A stretch of DNA of 64,000 bases from an uncultured Jannaschia sp. (GTDB taxonomy: Bacteria > Pseudomonadota > Alphaproteobacteria > Rhodobacterales > Rhodobacteraceae): assembly GCA_947494145.1 (NCBI GenBank), contig CANLTZ010000005.1, forward strand, positions 124,001-188,000, written 5' to 3'. The notes below the pieces were generated by a model. The model saw only the letters and a program-made list of their open reading frames with translations. It searched no databases and had not been told where the DNA came from. Both the position numbers and the translations under genes were made by a program. The stretch's first letter is position 1; every line of letters begins with the position of its first letter. Positions 61,270-64,000 of this stretch are shown one piece after another.

Positions 61270-62841
61270 ATGGCACGGATAGGCGGCGACAGCGACCTTC
61301 GTGACGCCGGGATGGCGGAAACCATCCGCGCCTTCGACGGCAACGATGCGATCGACCTGCAAAGCGGAGTCGATCTGGTGCGTGTTGGCATGGGCGCTGA
61401 CATCATCTTCGAAGCCGATACGGACTTTGCGGGAAGCGGAAACAGCAATTCTGCTCTCCTTGCCAGTCCCCACGCCGCGGGCATGGACCTGGCTGGCGAT
61501 GACGCGGCATTTCTGGCTACTTTTCCTGCCAGCCAAAGCGTCCGCATTGATGCCAGCAATGGCTTGGACATACTGAGCTTTGGCACCATCCCGATCGCCG
61601 ACGTGGATGTGACCATCTCCGACGCCAGCAGCCTCAGATTTGATGGTGTGCTCTCACCGCTCAACCAGAACACCAATTTCGAAAGCATCACTGGCAGCGA
61701 CGCAGATGACAAGTTGTCCGGCAATGCCAGTGACAGCCTCTTTGTTGCGGGCGGCGGCGACGATACCGTCATGGCCCGCAGCGGGGATGACACCGTCCTG
61801 GGCGGCACCGGTGATGATCGGCTTTCCGGCGGCCCGGGCGACGACATTGTGGAGGGCGGGACAGGTGATGACACGCTCTTTGGCGGCGACGGCGATGACA
61901 GCTTGGTGGCCGGCGACGGCACCGACCGGCTTTACGGCGGGACGGGGGAAGACACGCTGGTCGGCGGCGGTGACGGCGACCTGCTGAACGGGCGCGACGA
62001 TGCCGACCTGATTATCATCGCCAGCGTGGGCTCGGGCCCGACAACGACCACCACCGTCTTGGGCGGGCTTGGCGGCGATGACAATGACACGCTGGATATC
62101 GGCCCCTTGCTGGATCAGGGCTTCATCGTTCAGAATTTCTCCCGCCGTCCCGACGTGGGTGGGGATGGCTTTGATTATCGGATCGAGTTGTTCAATCCCG
62201 ATACGGGTCAAACCGCCATCATCGGCGCCCACGACATCGAAAACCTGGCGACGCCCATCTGTTTTACCTGTGGCACGATGATCGCGACGGCCCATGGCGA
62301 ACGCCCGGTCGAAACCTTGCGCCCCGGGGATCGGATCATTACCCGCGATGACGGCATCCAGCCCCTGGCCTGGGCTGGCGCCCGCCATCTGAGTGCTGCC
62401 GAACTGCGCCTGCGGCCGCATCTGCGACCTGTGCGCATCCGTGCGGGCGCGCTGTGCCCCGGCCTGCCCGCGCAGGACATGCTGGTCAGCCCCCAGCACC
62501 GGATGCTCGTCGCTGACACGGCGCTGGCGCTGGTTGCTGCCGAGACCGAGGGGCTCGCCGCAGCCAAGCACATGACTGGCTGGGGTGGCATCGAACGCTG
62601 CCTGCCTCTGGGCGGCGTCACCTATCGGCATCTGTTGTTTGAGCGGCACCAGATCGTACTGGCCAACGGCACTTGGTCGGAAAGCTTCCAACCGGGGCTG
62701 CAATCGCTGCGCGGCTTGGGGGCGGCCCAGCGCCGCGAGATCCTGACGTTGTTCCCGGTTCTAGAGACCGAGCCGGGCCTGGCCAGCTATATCGCCGCAC
62801 GCCCCGCACTCAGCCGTCGGGTGGTGGCAGCGATGGGCTGA
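61270..62841 (+). CDS. RTX calcium-binding repeat protein with C-terminal Hint domain
   Basis: A 523-residue protein. Residues about 155-250 contain tandem RTX nonapeptides (GGGDDTV, GGTGDDRLSGGPGDDIVEGGTGDDTLFGGDGDDSL), which bind calcium after export, usually by a type I secretion system. From residue 331 a Hint_2 domain begins with Cys (CFTCGTMIATAHGERPVETLRPGDRIITRDDG) and continues with LVSPQHRMLV and the late HLLFERHQIVLANGTWSESFQPG. There is no N-terminal signal peptide. The ATG at 61270 follows GGGAGG. The Hint may self-cleave or act as a secretion/anchoring module; the family is common in Rhodobacteraceae. Confidence 0.88.
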   Translation: MARIGGDSDLRDAGMAETIRAFDGNDAIDLQSGVDLVRVGMGADIIFEADTDFAGSGNSNSALLASPHAAGMDLAGDDAAFLATFPASQSVRIDASNGLDILSFGTIPIADVDVTISDASSLRFDGVLSPLNQNTNFESITGSDADDKLSGNASDSLFVAGGGDDTVMARSGDDTVLGGTGDDRLSGGPGDDIVEGGTGDDTLFGGDGDDSLVAGDGTDRLYGGTGEDTLVGGGDGDLLNGRDDADLIIIASVGSGPTTTTTVLGGLGGDDNDTLDIGPLLDQGFIVQNFSRRPDVGGDGFDYRIELFNPDTGQTAIIGAHDIENLATPICFTCGTMIATAHGERPVETLRPGDRIITRDDGIQPLAWAGARHLSAAELRLRPHLRPVRIRAGALCPGLPAQDMLVSPQHRMLVADTALALVAAETEGLAAAKHMTGWGGIERCLPLGGVTYRHLLFERHQIVLANGTWSESFQPGLQSLRGLGAAQRREILTLFPVLETEPGLASYIAARPALSRRVVAAMG

Positions 62842-62904
62842 AGGACCTGCTCGACAGTTCGAACTTGAGCGGGTCCCAAAGCGGCGCGGCTACGTCCCAA
62901 GCCT

Positions 62905-63084
62905 TCAATGCAGCCGCGATTCCCGTGCAATTTCCTCGGTTGCTTCTTCTGCATCTTCGGGCGCGTCCGACGGCACCGAATAGGACCCGTTTAACCACTT
63001 CCCCAAATCCACATCCGCGCAGCGCCGCGAACAGAACGGACGGTACTTCGCGTCGGTGTCTTTTTGGCAAATTGGGCAGCTCAT
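62905..63084 (-). CDS. yacG: DNA gyrase inhibitor YacG (zinc-binding)
   Basis: A 59-residue zinc protein that binds and inhibits GyrB. The four zinc Cys are in MSCPICQKDTD (Cys3, Cys6) and RPFCSRRCADVDLGKWLNGSYSVP (Cys18, Cys22), the exact family pattern. The ATG at 63084 overlaps the upstream RNase gene stop as ATGA, so it is translationally coupled. The C-terminal acidic tail (DAPEDAEEATEE) is typical. Confidence 0.93.
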   Translation of the reverse strand: MSCPICQKDTDAKYRPFCSRRCADVDLGKWLNGSYSVPSDAPEDAEEATEEIARESRLH

Positions 63085-64000
63085 AGCAGCTCCTCCAGCG
63101 GGCGCCGCTCGCGGCGGCGGGTCAGTTCGAAATGGCCCAGCGGCGTCCACCCGATCATCGAGGTTTCCACCGGGTCGGCCTTGAGCGCCCCGCGCAGCGC
63201 GCTTTCGAAAACGCGACGATCCTTCTTGGCCATGGGGGCCAGGTCCAGCACGATCTGGCCGCCCAGACCACGCAAGCGCAACTGTCGCGGTAATTCCTTG
63301 GCCAAGGCCAAATTCGCCTTGAGCCCGCCCGCCCCGCCTTCTGGCGTGTTAACGTCGACGGCAACCAAAGCGCGCGTGGGTTCGATGAAGGCGGTGGCTT
63401 GCCCCAGGGAGACATCTGGCAGACGCAACGCCTCGATCAAGTCAGCGGCTTGGTCCCAATCCTCCGAAATTGGTGCCGCAGGCCAATCGCGCCAAGCCAA
63501 GACATGGGCATCGGGCGCGTCCAGCAGCAACTCGGGTCCCTCGCCTGCATCGCCCAGAACCTGTTCGGCCAAGGCCCAGGTCGTTTCCAGGTCATCGGTC
63601 AAGGCGTCCTCATCCGCGGTCTCTGCATTGCTGCGCAAGATGATCCCCAGATCGCCCGGTCCCTTCGGCGCCACGCCGTGGGCAATCTCCAACAGGCGGT
63701 CGCGTTCGTCGTCATCGCGGATCGACCTTGCCACGTTGATGCCCGGGGCGCCGGGCGTGACGATGCAGTAGCGCGATTTGAACAGCACCCGGTCGGTGAC
63801 AGGCACGGCCTTCCCAGGCTCGGCGCTGCCTGTGACCTGCACCAGCATTTCCTGCCCCGGGGCCAGGCCTTTGGCGTTGCGATGCCAACCCGTCAGTCCG
63901 TCGGGCAGCTTCATGAACATGCCGCCCTGGCCCTTCACCGGCCGGTCACAAACCGCACGAAAAATCGCCCCGGGGCCTGGCTGCCCATCGCTGGCATCGA
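63081..64000 (-). CDS. Ribonuclease E/G family protein, 5' end outside window
   Basis: C-terminal about 306 residues of an RNase G/E-type protein (short alphaproteobacterial Rng-like form). The frame is open to the window edge, reading DASDGQPGPGAIFRAVCDRP, followed by KGQGGMFMKLPDGLTGWHRN. Other signatures: QMLVQVTG-like EMLVQVTGSAEPGKAVPVTD, LPDVSLGQATAFIEPTRALVAVDVNTPEGG with the catalytic Asp region, LRLRGLGGQIVLDLAPMAKKDRRVFE, and GWTPLGHFELTRRRERRPL. The true start is beyond 64000; an internal GTG at 63938 is not the start. Followed by yacG. Confidence 0.87.
   Translation of the reverse strand, partial: DASDGQPGPGAIFRAVCDRPVKGQGGMFMKLPDGLTGWHRNAKGLAPGQEMLVQVTGSAEPGKAVPVTDRVLFKSRYCIVTPGAPGINVARSIRDDDERDRLLEIAHGVAPKGPGDLGIILRSNAETADEDALTDDLETTWALAEQVLGDAGEGPELLLDAPDAHVLAWRDWPAAPISEDWDQAADLIEALRLPDVSLGQATAFIEPTRALVAVDVNTPEGGAGGLKANLALAKELPRQLRLRGLGGQIVLDLAPMAKKDRRVFESALRGALKADPVETSMIGWTPLGHFELTRRRERRPLEELL

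Noticed and set aside
61740-61990. Tandem GGCGGCGACGA-like DNA repeats as a repeat array or CRISPR
   Set aside because: They are the codons of RTX nonapeptides inside a coding gene; there are no spacers and no cas genes.

Overview
The window is a high-GC chromosome segment of an alphaproteobacterium, most likely a Rhodobacteraceae (Roseobacter-type) species. This rests on gene content and protein style: Hint-domain proteins (one fused to RTX repeats), an FrcBCA-FrcK fructose importer, a SelD fused to an NADH-dehydrogenase-like domain beside MnmH, TRAP transporters, a phasin, a FixL-like kinase and TTGA-N6-TCAA boxes. Every family name here comes from reading translated sequence; no database search was run.

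Layout. 1-11 kb: groEL (partial) and groES behind a CIRCE element, xthA, an aldo/keto reductase, a DUF1499 protein, glycerate 2-kinase, tRNA-Leu(UAG), two small Hint proteins, bifunctional nnrDE, glnB-glnA and aroQ. 11-16 kb: fructose-type ABC operon (frcB, hairpin, frcC, frcA, frcK) followed by a citrate-synthase-like gene and mnmH. 16-25 kb: selD fusion, LysR regulator, TRAP transporter operon with a DUF1445 gene, and a divergent DUF2848 gene. Two copies of an unexplained dispersed repeat with inverted-repeat ends lie at 11.2 and 20.1 kb.

24.8-46 kb is a stress and low-oxygen metabolism region: phasin, ExoD-like protein, Zn alcohol dehydrogenase, P-type cation ATPase, Ca/Na antiporter, UspA, Hsp20, a FixK-like regulator, an OmpR-type response regulator, a FixL-like heme-PAS hybrid kinase, a CBS-containing site-2 protease, an ABC/FtsX/HlyD exporter, PEP synthase and a D-2-hydroxyacid dehydrogenase. 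Seven TTGA-N6-TCAA boxes sit in its intergenic gaps. Three have a TAGNNT -10 hexamer at class II spacing. Sensor, regulator and target sites are therefore in one place.

46.2-60.97 kb is an integrated mobile island in the tRNA-Phe(GAA) gene, bounded by 46-bp perfect direct repeats. It has a P4-like core (tyrosine integrase, AlpA regulator, prim-pol/AAA protein) and no virion genes. Its cargo looks defensive: a 986-aa STAND NTPase with TPR-like repeats; a GIY-YIG nuclease divergent from a small XRE regulator, with perfect GACT-N3-AGTC C-box-type sites; a HigB-like/XRE-ImmA pair; and a three-gene set. That set encodes a Shedu-like (DUF4263) nuclease, a thymidylate-synthase homologue whose base-selecting Asn is Asp (predicting dCMP as substrate), and an alpha-glutamyl/putrescinyl-thymine-pyrophosphorylase-like protein. 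The set is the best candidate for an undescribed system, possibly nucleotide or DNA-base modification coupled to a nuclease.

61-64 kb returns to backbone: an RTX-Hint protein, yacG and the 3' part of an RNase E/G-family gene that runs off the window.
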